64,000 nt of DNA from CAZBBC01 sp964489835 (GCA_964489835.1 CAZBBC010000011.1:9074-73073); one strand, 5' to 3'. Positions 17,301 through 26,846 are shown, numbered from the stretch's first letter. Notes: generated by a model from the letters alone, not told the origin. Translations and numbers: made by a program.

Positions 17301-19189
17301 ACACGTGCCTCTCCAAATTGCTTATGATTGAAGTAAATGGCACCGGCATTTGCCAGGTATTTTGGCGTACTTTCATCATCCGGAAATAGACGTATATAAT
17401 TATCATATGCTTCGATAAGTCTCTTTTCTTCTGCGGTTAGCACCTCCGGTCTTAACGCTTCCTCATCACCGATACTGGCAATCTCAACATCAGTGGCTGT
17501 GGCACCGGTTGCCCCTTTAAAAACCAATTTTACCAGGGTATCGGCCACAAATATGGCATTATTTGCGGCGTCTTTTTGAAAATTGGTTTCAAGATAATCA
17601 TTACTAACATGAATATATTGTTCATAAGCATCTTCAAATCTACCCATCTTCAGATCAAGGATCTGGGCATAATTCCAGTTGACACTATAAGCATTGCTAT
17701 CAGTAGGAAAGACATCCAGGTAATTTTCACACTCCTTTGCCACCCGTCTATACAAAGATGCTGAAGACAGATTCTGACTCTCCATTTCCTGCGCTTTTAC
17801 AAAGTCAAGGGTAATATTTGTCTGTAATGCTTTTTCTGCTAAATTATGTCCCTCTTTTAGAAAATGAAATTTATCAGGTAAATCTGAACTATCTAACTGA
17901 GCAAACCAATCTGATTTTGGATTATAATTCCGAAAGAGCTCATCTCTCCCCCGGTATGCCGCCGAATCATCCCCAAGATTGAAATAGGTTTCAGAGATGT
18001 TCTGTTTAATAAGGGGTGCCTCTTTATAAAAAGGGTACATATCCAGTAAGGAGGTATAGGCATTGATCGCTTCGCTATTACGTTCAGTTGTTTGATAGGT
18101 CTGACCAAGGGCACGCATAATCTCCACACCGTACTTTCGTCCACCGATGTCCTCAATAAATCGTCTTGCATTAGAAACACCGGCATGAGCATAGGATTCA
18201 TCATCAGAAAAGCTGATACCGATATACTGGATTGCCTCATCTTTAACATTAGGGTTACTTACCTTATTTTTCGGATCCAGCTCTTCTGCCCGAGTTATAT
18301 CATCGACTACAGCCATAAAATATATAATGGCATCGGAATAATAGGCTGGATCTGTAGCAGATAACCGGTAGTAGCTCCATCCTAATTTGTACAGCGCTTC
18401 ATCGTAGCGTTTGGAGTCCCTGTATTGTAACACCTTTTTATAGAGCCTGATTGCCCGCTGTAGCTCCACAATCGTCTGTTCCGTATCCTTATCTTCCCTT
18501 GGATCAAAATAATATTCGGCAAGACGCATATATGAATCAGCAGCAAAATGACTCTCAGGGTAGCGATCAATGACCTCCTGATATATCTTTCGGGATTCTG
18601 CTCCGCGATCCATTTGCTGAGTGAGATATGCCTTTGTATAAAGGGCATCATCCGCAAAATCACTATTGGGATATTGATCTAAAATTTTATCATAAATTTC
18701 GATCACTTTACTATAATCATATTTTGGCTGTGGTGGAGCGACAGGTTCTTCCTGGAGATTACCTTCATAAAATTGATCAAGTCTTTTTAAATAGTCCGCG
18801 TATTTTTGATCGTAATCTTCGTTTTGTGAAAAATAGTCTTCCTCCGCTTTATCATAATAATACTCTGCCATTCGGATCAAAATCTTATCCTGATCCTTAA
18901 TATTACCGCCTTCCCGTCTCAGGAATTCTTCGGTTACTTCTAGACCCCGGTCACTGGTTTTTCCCTCTTCGATCGATAATTTCTCTATCCGGCGCTGATA
19001 TTCGGATTGAATATTTCTTAATTCTTCAATATTCATTGATTTAAACAACGTATCTCCCAATGTCTTGAGATCCTGCTGAACTTTATCCTGTGCGTTTATT
19101 AATCCGGGAAAAAGCAGGGAGGTAAATAAAATAATTAAAAAACACGGTAGATAACGTAAATATAATTTTGAGAAATTTTTAAACATCAT
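14336..19189 (-). CDS. Giant exported TPR protein with C-terminal sugar-binding-like module
   Basis: About 1617 residues. A signal peptide (FLIILFTSLLFPGLINAQ) is followed by many TPR-like helical repeats spanning roughly residues 30-1000 (typical units contain Y-x-x-A-I-x-x-Y and YPDNPLSTDFYFA-like ends), then a long helical region, then a C-terminal beta-rich part (about 1360-1610). The latter has FDDSTWKKAG, VYFRKKINL, ITADNDFNFFLNEEYI and GLNTFSMRV, a pattern seen in galactose-binding-like modules, interrupted by a Ser/Thr/Asp-rich linker. I start at the ATG at 19189; a TTG at 19213 would only prepend eight residues to the signal peptide. It sits in the ExbB/ExbD cassette and is likely a periplasmic scaffold. 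Confidence 0.85.
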   Translation of the reverse strand: MMFKNFSKLYLRYLPCFLIILFTSLLFPGLINAQDKVQQDLKTLGDTLFKSMNIEELRNIQSEYQRRIEKLSIEEGKTSDRGLEVTEEFLRREGGNIKDQDKILIRMAEYYYDKAEEDYFSQNEDYDQKYADYLKRLDQFYEGNLQEEPVAPPQPKYDYSKVIEIYDKILDQYPNSDFADDALYTKAYLTQQMDRGAESRKIYQEVIDRYPESHFAADSYMRLAEYYFDPREDKDTEQTIVELQRAIRLYKKVLQYRDSKRYDEALYKLGWSYYRLSATDPAYYSDAIIYFMAVVDDITRAEELDPKNKVSNPNVKDEAIQYIGISFSDDESYAHAGVSNARRFIEDIGGRKYGVEIMRALGQTYQTTERNSEAINAYTSLLDMYPFYKEAPLIKQNISETYFNLGDDSAAYRGRDELFRNYNPKSDWFAQLDSSDLPDKFHFLKEGHNLAEKALQTNITLDFVKAQEMESQNLSSASLYRRVAKECENYLDVFPTDSNAYSVNWNYAQILDLKMGRFEDAYEQYIHVSNDYLETNFQKDAANNAIFVADTLVKLVFKGATGATATDVEIASIGDEEALRPEVLTAEEKRLIEAYDNYIRLFPDDESTPKYLANAGAIYFNHKQFGEARVYFKTLVNRFPGAREKTLAYRSIMDSYFYLGQFEDSEFIAKQILRSDQIPDEERIFAQKRLAASIFNHAKLYEDQGQFMDAADEFRRVFTESPEDTTYAEAGLFNSGRNYDKIKEWEKALDTYILLSDKYPKSKYAISSLKNAAEDNKELKHYSDAAQIYERIYVHQASIPEEAEIAMYNAAYYYKEGEDWQNAIRLNKQYIATYPDNPLSTDFYFATAGFYLKMDNLTEANRIYEEFASKYPDDPRGVQAFYERGSYYQDDGQLTLAKAEYQKAINKSEGLNRKGMDPNRYYVGESLNKMVDMLYSEYNSVELRQPVSNIETQQNRMRNLIKDISANDMKIIANGSIRSFEAAYKNAEVYEIFADKYFSQERNPNLSTDQKFLEDKKINDASAGLFDKAVDEYIKAMENIPIIAEKLSVDIFAVDTMITEAVPDTAIGDTAGTVARATKIDSTKEIARKWYAKATSKISYLYYKEAEITKSNITEALATDNPYTDVYPAILFQAQLISKLINPTVEKTIEAHQKNVTEGENLKLSNKYVEESKRQILLTSNIPPDEVEKLAFLSLRDYQKQMKGYRRLIEQEYGSLNAEGKDYMRIKDDVQLLIDISKTLAISAMDSYKNTLDRARNLNIENDLIRTTENRLLRIAVELTDLYEVFHDSAQVWQTHYKTRFDSTENYNYDDAFLFHQDQTFSFAEYEQEILDHAFQLKEEYKISNLWANKILAKLIAVDPAVYAGAIEREKVTIESDESWLVSTTYTPGYNRKDFDDSTWKKAGIVPSSYNQFVNLGLNPQAIWLPRKPVRSDTSQMSPFDTTFGMVDSMGAGPLDTLGLVATDTVAEEIGTIAMTDASLADSITSDTVQVYFRKKINLEGTPVDGYIYITADNDFNFFLNEEYITDDEANNFAVIDTIDFGFISYSIKPGLNTFSMRVIDTDHSGGGIKLYGHFELIPLDILAAMEKRSRVAALDIDPGVLYKLNTLNKNRITISQ

Positions 19190-19243
19190 AGATTCCAATT
19201 TTACTTTACACAAGCAAAATATATTAAAGGTTGAGGGCTATTA

Positions 19244-21862
19244 TTATTCTTCGACAACTTTTTCCTCTTCCTGGTTAAAATCCGGAGGTGTTGATTCCGT
19301 TTCCTGAAACTCACTGGTATGTGTATCAAAATAAGATTCCTCAAATTTACGATCGAGCTCCGCCCGCTCCCTCAAACGTTCCTGGCGGCGAACCTTTCGA
19401 GTCATATAGTTTATCTCACCATCAATCAGACCTATTTTATAATCCAGCAGGGATTTTCTGTTGTTTAGAATCTGGTTTATCTTATCAATTTGTTGACTGT
19501 AATAGGCAACTTTATTCTTATTATCCTGCCGTATGGAAAAACTTACATTGGCTATTCCAAATGCACCATAGTTACTCCACTTTTCCAATTGAATTTCTGA
19601 CTCCGTAAGATCCATATCATAGGCAACTGTTTGAAAAAAATCATACTTTTTTTGTAGATCCTTATAACGATCCCGTTCGATATCCAAATAAACCAGTTGT
19701 TTATAATTTTTCGATTTTTTCATTTGTGTGATTTGGCGATCGATTTCGGCTATTTTTTGCCCTATCTCATTTTGTTGTCTGACTGCCTCTTCCCGCATCG
19801 CCAATATCTTTTTATTCTGATCTTCAGTCAGACTTTCTTTACGGGCATGGGGATGTTCGTCATAATAGTTAACTCCCAGGATGGAATATACTTCTGAATC
19901 CTGAGCATCCTCTAACTCACCAGTCAGGTGTTCCCTAAGATTATCGATCCTTTCAATCATCTGCGGGCTGTTTCGTTCGACTGCGATCGTTCTCAGACGA
20001 TCCAATTCCTGAACTTGATTTTTAAGACGTTGGATTTCTCTCTTAAGAGCAATACTATTTGGGCTTAATTCAGAATACTGAACAGCCATCAGACTGTCCT
20101 GTAAATTAAGATATTGGTCCCTTGCCCTATTATAGTTTACGGACTCATTCCTTTCCAGCGCCGTATTTTTTTCATTCTCGGCTACGGATAATTCTTTTTT
20201 CAATCTATCTCTTAATTCAAGATTCTCATCCGAAATATTTCTTGTATGGCTTGCTTGATAAACATAATCATATTGGGCAACGGCCGCTTGTGAATTTTTT
20301 TCAATTTGAAAAACATAAGCCAAAAGACTTTTTGCTTCTAAATAATAATCGGAGTCGGAGAAATTAGAGATTAGAATGTTAAGATATTTCTTGGTGATAC
20401 TGAAATCTCTTTCTTTCTCCTCCTTTAGTAATTCAAGTTTATAATAATTCCATCCATAAGCCATTAGGGCGCGATCATACAATGCAAAATTGCCACCGAT
20501 CTGATTCAGATAAGTAATGGCTGGAAGATACTCTCCCTTTTCATATTTTATATAAGCCAGTTTCAATAAAGCATTAAAGTGATAATCCGGAAGAGTACTA
20601 TAATTATTAACGATTTCAATTAGTGCCTGTTCCGCCTCATCAAATCTCCTTACACCGACATAAGCTTGCGCCAACAGATACCTGGCATCGATATAAAATT
20701 CGGAAGCAGGCAAAATATTATTTAAAATATTTACGGCTTCTTCGTAGGAGGCACTGGACACAGCCGATAGTCCGGCAGTGAAACGTGTTTCGTCAACCGA
20801 AGGATCGGCGGCAGAAACCACTTTTTCAAATTGCCTGTAATATTCGTCAACTTTCTTAGCATTGCCAAAATGATGTTCAATAACCACAAGTCGGGAATAG
20901 GCTTTCGATAGATACAGAGAAGTTGGATATTTATTTATAATCGCGAGATAGGCTTGTGTGGCCTCATTATACCGATCGATTTGAAAATTAGATTCTCCTT
21001 TGTAGAAATAAACATCATCGAGCAAATTTATAAAAACATATCTGTTTATAATCTCCGTAAATAATCGGTCCGCAAGATCATAATTATGGAAATTGTAAGC
21101 CAGGACGGCAGAATAGAGCTCTCTTCTGAACATTTGATCCTTTTCAGCTGCCGTTCCATTTTTTAGTAACTTATTTTTAATAATTTGTATATCTGTCCAA
21201 CGGGCTTCATATTGGAGTGAATTGGTTCTTCTCCATTCAATAAACAAATCCCAGATGGTTGATTTCCCTTCTGAAGATAAATGAGAAACAGCAGTTTCCG
21301 GTCCCCTCGCCTCCCCGAATGAGTTCAAAAGTTTCCGATTAGAAAACTGCAATTGTTGATTCAATTGGGCATTGCCTTCAAGTCGGGACCCTGGATCAAG
21401 TTTGAGCATTTCTTCGGCGATGTATAATACCTGAATGCCATCTTCAAAAATTTTCTGCCGTCTGTAATTAATATCTCCTTCATCAATGGTTTCTTTAATA
21501 CGATTTTCCAATTGATCTATAAAGGAATTAAGGGAAGCAGAATTAAAGTCACTCAAACGATTTCGAAGGGCATCGAGCTCTTCCAAACGGTTTAACAACC
21601 CCACAAAGTACTGGTCACGGATAGCCCCAACATTTGTTACACGGGACTTAATCTCTTGATTAATATCCCGCATTTGTTGTATTAAAAACCTCTCACGTGA
21701 AATTTCATTCTTACCAAATCTTAACAGATCACTATTGATGTATTCCTGAAGAGCCTGTTGAAAGTCCAAATCATCTTTCGTCAAGTCTTGGGAATAAATC
21801 TGCTGAGATACGATAAATGAAAGAAAAATTGTGAGGAATATGAATTGCTTTTTTACCTTCAT
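19244..21862 (-). CDS. Large exported TPR and coiled-coil protein
   Basis: About 872 residues: a signal peptide (FIFLTIFLSFIVSQQIYSQ), TPR-like repeats from about residue 230 to 560 (for example YDLADRLFTEIINRY, EATQAYLAIINKYP and EAEQALIEIVNNY), then a highly charged coiled coil to about residue 840 and an acidic tail (PPDFNQEEEKVVEE). The ATG at 21862 puts the signal peptide at the very N-terminus; the TTG at 21874 adds four residues only. It is the first gene of the cassette, 54 bases before the giant TPR gene, and both probably form an extended periplasmic or outer-membrane-facing structure. No enzymatic motif is seen. Confidence 0.82.
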   Translation of the reverse strand: MKVKKQFIFLTIFLSFIVSQQIYSQDLTKDDLDFQQALQEYINSDLLRFGKNEISRERFLIQQMRDINQEIKSRVTNVGAIRDQYFVGLLNRLEELDALRNRLSDFNSASLNSFIDQLENRIKETIDEGDINYRRQKIFEDGIQVLYIAEEMLKLDPGSRLEGNAQLNQQLQFSNRKLLNSFGEARGPETAVSHLSSEGKSTIWDLFIEWRRTNSLQYEARWTDIQIIKNKLLKNGTAAEKDQMFRRELYSAVLAYNFHNYDLADRLFTEIINRYVFINLLDDVYFYKGESNFQIDRYNEATQAYLAIINKYPTSLYLSKAYSRLVVIEHHFGNAKKVDEYYRQFEKVVSAADPSVDETRFTAGLSAVSSASYEEAVNILNNILPASEFYIDARYLLAQAYVGVRRFDEAEQALIEIVNNYSTLPDYHFNALLKLAYIKYEKGEYLPAITYLNQIGGNFALYDRALMAYGWNYYKLELLKEEKERDFSITKKYLNILISNFSDSDYYLEAKSLLAYVFQIEKNSQAAVAQYDYVYQASHTRNISDENLELRDRLKKELSVAENEKNTALERNESVNYNRARDQYLNLQDSLMAVQYSELSPNSIALKREIQRLKNQVQELDRLRTIAVERNSPQMIERIDNLREHLTGELEDAQDSEVYSILGVNYYDEHPHARKESLTEDQNKKILAMREEAVRQQNEIGQKIAEIDRQITQMKKSKNYKQLVYLDIERDRYKDLQKKYDFFQTVAYDMDLTESEIQLEKWSNYGAFGIANVSFSIRQDNKNKVAYYSQQIDKINQILNNRKSLLDYKIGLIDGEINYMTRKVRRQERLRERAELDRKFEESYFDTHTSEFQETESTPPDFNQEEEKVVEE

Positions 21863-22017
21863 ACTCCGATCCAAAAAGTATGTTAGTCCCGTAATTTATT
21901 AGATTTGTGTTAATTTAAACTTTTCAAGTCATTAATCAAGGAAAAACAATAAAAATTATATATGTGTTTTCGGCATAAACAGGTATAAAATAAGTAAATT
22001 TTATTTAAAATGTAAAA

Positions 22018-22416
22018 TTAAATACGGGAAGCTATCTTCAGACGGTTCAAAGCTCTGGCGAGAGCATATTCGACTCTCAACAGATCGACATCCTTTTTCT
22101 CCGATAATCGTTTTCGTGCTCTCTCTGCTGCTGCCACTGCCCGATCCGTATCAATCTCTCCTGCAAACTCAGCAGTTTCGACGACAATACTGACAATATT
22201 ATCCTTCACCTCCAGAAATCCCCCACTGGTTGCCAGAATTTTGATTCCGTCAGCCCCCTCAATTTTAATTTCGCCTATTTTAAGATTTGATAAAAATGCT
22301 GCATGTCCACTCAGAATTTGAAATTGTCCACCATCACCGGGTGCCGTGCAAGACCGAACCTCACCAGAATACACAATCCCATCCGGGGTTACAATTTCAA
22401 CTTTTAATTCAGACAT
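22018..22416 (-). CDS. atpC: F1Fo ATP synthase epsilon subunit
   Basis: A 132-residue central-stalk subunit that regulates ATP hydrolysis. It has the N-terminal beta-sandwich (LKVEIVTPDGIVYSGEVRSC, GQFQILSGHAAFLSNLKIGEI) and the C-terminal helical hairpin (AAAERARKRLSEK...RVEYALARALNRLKIA). It is the last gene of the atp operon, 51 bases after atpD, and starts at ATG with TGGAGT upstream. The spacer downstream (21875-22017) is AT-rich with no convincing terminator. Confidence 0.96.
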   Translation of the reverse strand: MSELKVEIVTPDGIVYSGEVRSCTAPGDGGQFQILSGHAAFLSNLKIGEIKIEGADGIKILATSGGFLEVKDNIVSIVVETAEFAGEIDTDRAVAAAERARKRLSEKKDVDLLRVEYALARALNRLKIASRI

Positions 22417-22467
22417 TTTTACTCCATCGTTCTCCGATACAGCACCTGACCTTGTACGTGATCATAA

Positions 22468-23862
22468 TTATTCCTGCATTTCTTTTGCCGCTTCCAGGGC
22501 CTCGTCTATTGTTCCTTTCATATAAAACGCCTGTTCCGGTATATCATCGTGCTCTCCATTCACAATCGCTTTAAATCCACGGATGGTTTCATCCAATGAG
22601 ACATACCGGCCAGCCTGTCCGGTAAATTCCTCGGCCACAAAAAATGGTTGTGAAAGAAAACGCTGAATTTTTCTTGCTCTGGAAACCACTATTTTATCTT
22701 CTTCAGATAACTCATCCATTCCAAGAATAGCAATAATATCCTGAAGGTCTTTGTATTTTTGCAGTATTTCCTGTACCGATTTGGCCGCATTATAATGTTC
22801 ATCACCAACGATTTTCGGATCCAGAATACGGGATGTTGAATCCAACGGATCAACGGCAGGATAGATTCCCATCTCAACAATTTTCCTTGATAATACGGTT
22901 GTAGCATCCAGATGCCCGAAAGCGGTTGCCGGTGCAGGGTCTGTTAAATCATCGGCGGGAACATATATTGCCTGGACAGAAGTAATGGAGCCCTTTTTGG
23001 TCGATGTGATACGTTCTTGCAATTCACCCATTTCCGTTGCTAACGTCGGTTGATAGCCCACCGCCGAAGGCATTCTACCCAAAAGCGCCGAGACCTCCGA
23101 TCCGGCCTGAGTAAACCGGAATATATTATCAATAAATAAAAGTACGTCTTTACCCTCTTCATCGCGGAAATATTCTGCCAATGTTAGACCGGAAAGGCCG
23201 ACTCTCATTCTTGCACCGGGCGGTTCATTCATCTGACCAAATACCAGGGCGGTTTTATCAATAACACCAGATTCCTTCATTTCCAGCCATAAGTCGTTTC
23301 CTTCCCGGGTGCGTTCTCCGACACCAGAAAACACGGAAAATCCTCCGTGTTCCGTGGCAATATTGCGGATCAATTCCATGATGATCACAGTCTTACCGAC
23401 ACCGGCACCACCAAAAAGTCCCGTCTTTCCGCCTTTCGAATAAGGTTCAAGAAGATCAATAACTTTGATACCGGTTTCCAGCACTTCTGATGATGTACTC
23501 AGATCCTGATAGCGAGGGGCTGGACGATGGATCGGATATCTTTTTGAAGTTTTTACATCTCCCAATTGATCGATCGGTTCGCCGATGACATTAATCAAAC
23601 GACCAAGTACTTCCGGTCCAACCGGTACAGTGATTTGATCACCCATATCCGTCGCCTCCATCCCACGAACCAGACCATCAGTAGAATCCATCGCTACACA
23701 ACGAACACGATTCTCACCTAAATGTTGCTGCGCTTCGAGAACCAGATCACTACCTTCACTGCGTTTAATTTTAACCGCATTATAAATGGCTGGAAGCTCT
23801 TCCTCATTAAATTCAACATCAATAACCGGACCGATTATTTGAGTAATTTTTCCCTTATACAT
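22468..23862 (-). CDS. atpD: F1Fo ATP synthase beta subunit
   Basis: Catalytic subunit of F1. The 464 residues contain the P-loop GGAGVGKT near residues 150-157, the catalytic GVGERTREGNDL segment, Walker B DVLLFIDNIFRFTQAGSE, and the signature PAVDPLDSTSR. N-terminus MYKGKITQIIGPVIDVEF is typical. It lies between atpG and atpC, the standard order. There is no unusual insertion or truncation. Confidence 0.98.
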   Translation of the reverse strand: MYKGKITQIIGPVIDVEFNEEELPAIYNAVKIKRSEGSDLVLEAQQHLGENRVRCVAMDSTDGLVRGMEATDMGDQITVPVGPEVLGRLINVIGEPIDQLGDVKTSKRYPIHRPAPRYQDLSTSSEVLETGIKVIDLLEPYSKGGKTGLFGGAGVGKTVIIMELIRNIATEHGGFSVFSGVGERTREGNDLWLEMKESGVIDKTALVFGQMNEPPGARMRVGLSGLTLAEYFRDEEGKDVLLFIDNIFRFTQAGSEVSALLGRMPSAVGYQPTLATEMGELQERITSTKKGSITSVQAIYVPADDLTDPAPATAFGHLDATTVLSRKIVEMGIYPAVDPLDSTSRILDPKIVGDEHYNAAKSVQEILQKYKDLQDIIAILGMDELSEEDKIVVSRARKIQRFLSQPFFVAEEFTGQAGRYVSLDETIRGFKAIVNGEHDDIPEQAFYMKGTIDEALEAAKEMQE

Positions 23863-23882
23863 TAAGATTTCCTATCTTCATT

Positions 23883-24749
23883 TTATTTTTCTTTTAATGC
23901 CTCAGCACCGCCGACAATTTCAGAGATTTCCTTTGTTATAGCTGCCTGTCGGGCTCGATTATAATGAAGCGTCAGTTCCGCGATGAGGTCTTCCGCATTT
24001 TCAGTAGCACTTTCCATCGCGGTCATTCGTGCCCCCTGCTCGGAAGTACTGCTTTCTAATAATACTTTCCACATTTGTATATTTAATTGCTTCGGAATGA
24101 TCACCTTCAATATTTCATCTTTTCCCGGTTCATATAAATAATCGACCTGTGAGGCTGATTGTATCATTTCTTCGTCTGGCATAAAGGGTAGAAATTGTTC
24201 CAGTGTTATATCCTGTCTGAGAGCGGATTTAAATTCATTGTATAATATTTCGATCCGATCAAAATGATTCTTTGAATATGCTTCAACCAAATTCGCAACT
24301 ATTTCGACAGCATCCTGAAAGTTTAGCTGATTAAAAAAATTTATTTTTCGATTAAATATTTTATAATCCCGTCTTGAGAAGTACTCCAATCCTTTTTTTC
24401 CGATAACATATATGGACACTTCTTTATCGGTATAAGATTTAATCTGTATAACGGCATGACGAATAATATTGGCATTATAGGCCCCGCATAATCCGCGGTC
24501 TGATGTTACGATCACAAGTAAAATTTTTTCTGCCGGACGGGTGACCAGCATGGGGTGCCGGCTATTTTCTATCCGGGCAATTAAATGTCCGACGACATCT
24601 TTAAGTTTTTGAGCATATGGCCGCGTAGCCAGAATTTTTTCCTGGGCTTTACGCAACTTTGCTGCAGCCACCATTTTCATGGCCTTGGTGATCTGCTGGG
24701 TACTTTTTACACTGGCGATTCGTGTACGTATTTCACGCAATGTTGCCAT
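23883..24749 (-). CDS. atpG: F1Fo ATP synthase gamma subunit
   Basis: Rotor shaft of F1, 288 residues. The N-terminal helix reads LREIRTRIASVKSTQQITKAMKMVAAAKLRKAQ and the C-terminal helix ends ARQAAITKEISEIVGGAEAL, both strongly conserved. The middle has VTSDRGLCGAYN. The start codon abuts the atpA stop codon directly, implying translational coupling. No insertion of the kind seen in photosynthetic gamma subunits is present. Confidence 0.97.
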   Translation of the reverse strand: MATLREIRTRIASVKSTQQITKAMKMVAAAKLRKAQEKILATRPYAQKLKDVVGHLIARIENSRHPMLVTRPAEKILLVIVTSDRGLCGAYNANIIRHAVIQIKSYTDKEVSIYVIGKKGLEYFSRRDYKIFNRKINFFNQLNFQDAVEIVANLVEAYSKNHFDRIEILYNEFKSALRQDITLEQFLPFMPDEEMIQSASQVDYLYEPGKDEILKVIIPKQLNIQMWKVLLESSTSEQGARMTAMESATENAEDLIAELTLHYNRARQAAITKEISEIVGGAEALKEK

Positions 24750-26273
24750 TTAAACTGCCTCTTGCTTAAATCCTTTGAGGAAGGACTCCAATGATGATCG
24801 TAGTTCCTTTTCAATCTCTTCGTCAAGTACCTGACGTTCACTAATTGCAGGCAACAAATCCGGATGTTTCACTTCCAGATATTCCGGAAACTCTTTTTCA
24901 AAACGTTTGATATTCTCAACTTCAACAGCATCGACGAATCCATTGGTTGCTGCATAAATGACCACAATCTGTTTTTCGAATGACATCGGACTGTATTGAT
25001 CCTGTTTCAATATTTCTATGAGTCTCTCACCGCGATGGAGCTGCTGTTGGGTAGCTTTATCCAGATCCGAACCAAACTTTGCGAATGCTTCCAACTCACG
25101 GTATTGGGCAAGGTCCAATCGCAGGCGACCGGCCACCTGCTTCATCGCTTTTAGTTGCGCATTACTGCCGACCCTGGAAACCGAAAGACCGGCATTTATC
25201 GCCGGCCTGACACCTGAGAAGAAAAGATCAGTTTCGAGGAAGATCTGTCCATCGGTAATAGAAATAACATTTGTCGGTATATAAGCGGAAAGATCCCCAG
25301 CCTGGGTTTCGATAATCGGGAGGGCAGTCAACGATCCACCACCAAGATCATCATTCAGTTTTGCCGCTCTTTCCAAAAGCCGTGAATGTAAATAAAAAAC
25401 ATCTCCCGGATATGCCTCTCGTCCCGGGGGTCGTCGGAGAAGAAGTGAAACCTCCCGATATGCCCAGGCATGCTTGGAAAGATCATCATAAATGACCAGA
25501 GCATGTTTTCCATTATCCCGAAAGTATTCTCCAATAGCCGCACCGGCGTAGGGTGCCAGATACTGCAGGGGAGCAGGCTCACTGGCATTGGCTGATACTA
25601 TAATTGAGTGATCCAGGGCACCATTTTCTTCAAGGGTTTGAATGACCTTCACCACGGTAGTAGCTTTTTGACCGATGGCTACATATATACAAATGACATC
25701 CTTACCTTTCTGATTAATCATTGTATCAACCGCTACCGCTGTCTTACCGGTTTGACGGTCCCCAATGATCAATTCACGTTGTCCGCGACCAATAGGAATC
25801 ATTGAATCGATTGCTTTTATTCCGGTAGCCAGTGGTTCTTTTACAGGTTGCCGCTGAATCACACCGAGAGCCTTTCGCTCTATCGGTACATGAATTTTAG
25901 TATCAATTTTACCTTTTCCATCCAGCGGTTGGCCAAGGGGGCTGACAACACGTCCCAGCAATTCATCTCCGGTGGGTATCTCCACAATCCTGTTTGTTCG
26001 CTTGACAAGATCACCCTCCTTAATCAAAAATGTCTCACCAAAAAGAATGACTCCGACATTGTCTTCTTCAAGATTCTGGACCATTCCCATTACATTATTC
26101 GGAAACTCTACCAATTCTCCTGCCATTACCTTTTCTAGTCCATATACCCGGGCAATTCCATCACCGACCTGAATGACCGTTCCAGAATCATAGATATCAG
26201 CTTTCTGCTCATAACCGGCCAGCTCTTTTTTCAGAATCGCAGAAACTTCATCCGGTCTTACTGCATTTCCCAT
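24750..26273 (-). CDS. atpA: F1Fo ATP synthase alpha subunit
   Basis: Non-catalytic nucleotide-binding F1 subunit, 507 residues. P-loop GDRQTGKT near residues 169-176, the YVAIGQKATTVV segment, and the signature PAINAGLSVSRVGSNAQ are present. The N-terminus (RPDEVSAILKKELAGYEQKAD) carries the helix that binds the delta subunit. The gene is in standard position between atpH and atpG. Confidence 0.98.
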   Translation of the reverse strand: MGNAVRPDEVSAILKKELAGYEQKADIYDSGTVIQVGDGIARVYGLEKVMAGELVEFPNNVMGMVQNLEEDNVGVILFGETFLIKEGDLVKRTNRIVEIPTGDELLGRVVSPLGQPLDGKGKIDTKIHVPIERKALGVIQRQPVKEPLATGIKAIDSMIPIGRGQRELIIGDRQTGKTAVAVDTMINQKGKDVICIYVAIGQKATTVVKVIQTLEENGALDHSIIVSANASEPAPLQYLAPYAGAAIGEYFRDNGKHALVIYDDLSKHAWAYREVSLLLRRPPGREAYPGDVFYLHSRLLERAAKLNDDLGGGSLTALPIIETQAGDLSAYIPTNVISITDGQIFLETDLFFSGVRPAINAGLSVSRVGSNAQLKAMKQVAGRLRLDLAQYRELEAFAKFGSDLDKATQQQLHRGERLIEILKQDQYSPMSFEKQIVVIYAATNGFVDAVEVENIKRFEKEFPEYLEVKHPDLLPAISERQVLDEEIEKELRSSLESFLKGFKQEAV

Positions 26274-26312
26274 TTGCTTTATCCTCTTCTAAATAATATC
26301 CTGTTGGAAATT

Positions 26313-26846
26313 TTAACCCTGTACGAGTTGTGCCCGCAATTTATCCAATTGGGTTTTAATCGATAAATCAATCACTGTATCTTTAATCTTAACTACAAAT
26401 CCGCCGATCACCGATTTATCAATGTGCTCAGAAAGAATAACCGATTTACCGGTAATACTTTCAATCCTGTCTCTGATACTATCAACCTGTGCCGGACCTA
26501 AAGGACCGGCACTAATCAACAGAGCTGATAGAACACCCTTATATTCTAACACTTTCTGCATATAGTGTTCGATCATTTCTATGAGAAACCCGAGGCGTTT
26601 TTTCTTGCTCAAAAGTGCCAGAAATTTGAAAGTCAACGGGTGTAATTTATTTTCAAAAATCTCTTTTAAAAGCGTCGCTTTCAGGTTGTCATTAATCAGA
26701 GGATTAATAAGAGCCTGTTGAAATGCCGGATTACTCGCGCAGATTTCTTTTATCTGTTCCAGATCTGAGTGGATTTCATCTATTAACTTTTCTTCCAACG
26801 CCAAATCAAAAAGCGCCTTACTATAACGAATTGCGATACGACTCAC
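26313..26846 (-). CDS. atpH: F1Fo ATP synthase delta subunit
   Basis: Peripheral-stalk subunit, 177 residues, all-helical N-terminal domain (SRIAIRYSKALFDLALEEK) and a C-terminal beta part with GGFVVKIKDTVIDLSIKTQLDKL, the signature of the family. The start is GTG at 26846 with GGAGG about 6 bases upstream and the conserved SRxAxRY motif immediately after. It follows atpF by 13 bases. Confidence 0.94.
   Translation of the reverse strand: MSRIAIRYSKALFDLALEEKLIDEIHSDLEQIKEICASNPAFQQALINPLINDNLKATLLKEIFENKLHPLTFKFLALLSKKKRLGFLIEMIEHYMQKVLEYKGVLSALLISAGPLGPAQVDSIRDRIESITGKSVILSEHIDKSVIGGFVVKIKDTVIDLSIKTQLDKLRAQLVQG

Noticed and set aside
21875..22017. Terminator for the atp operon
   Set aside because: The spacer is AT-rich with only weak partial complementarity and no convincing GC stem.
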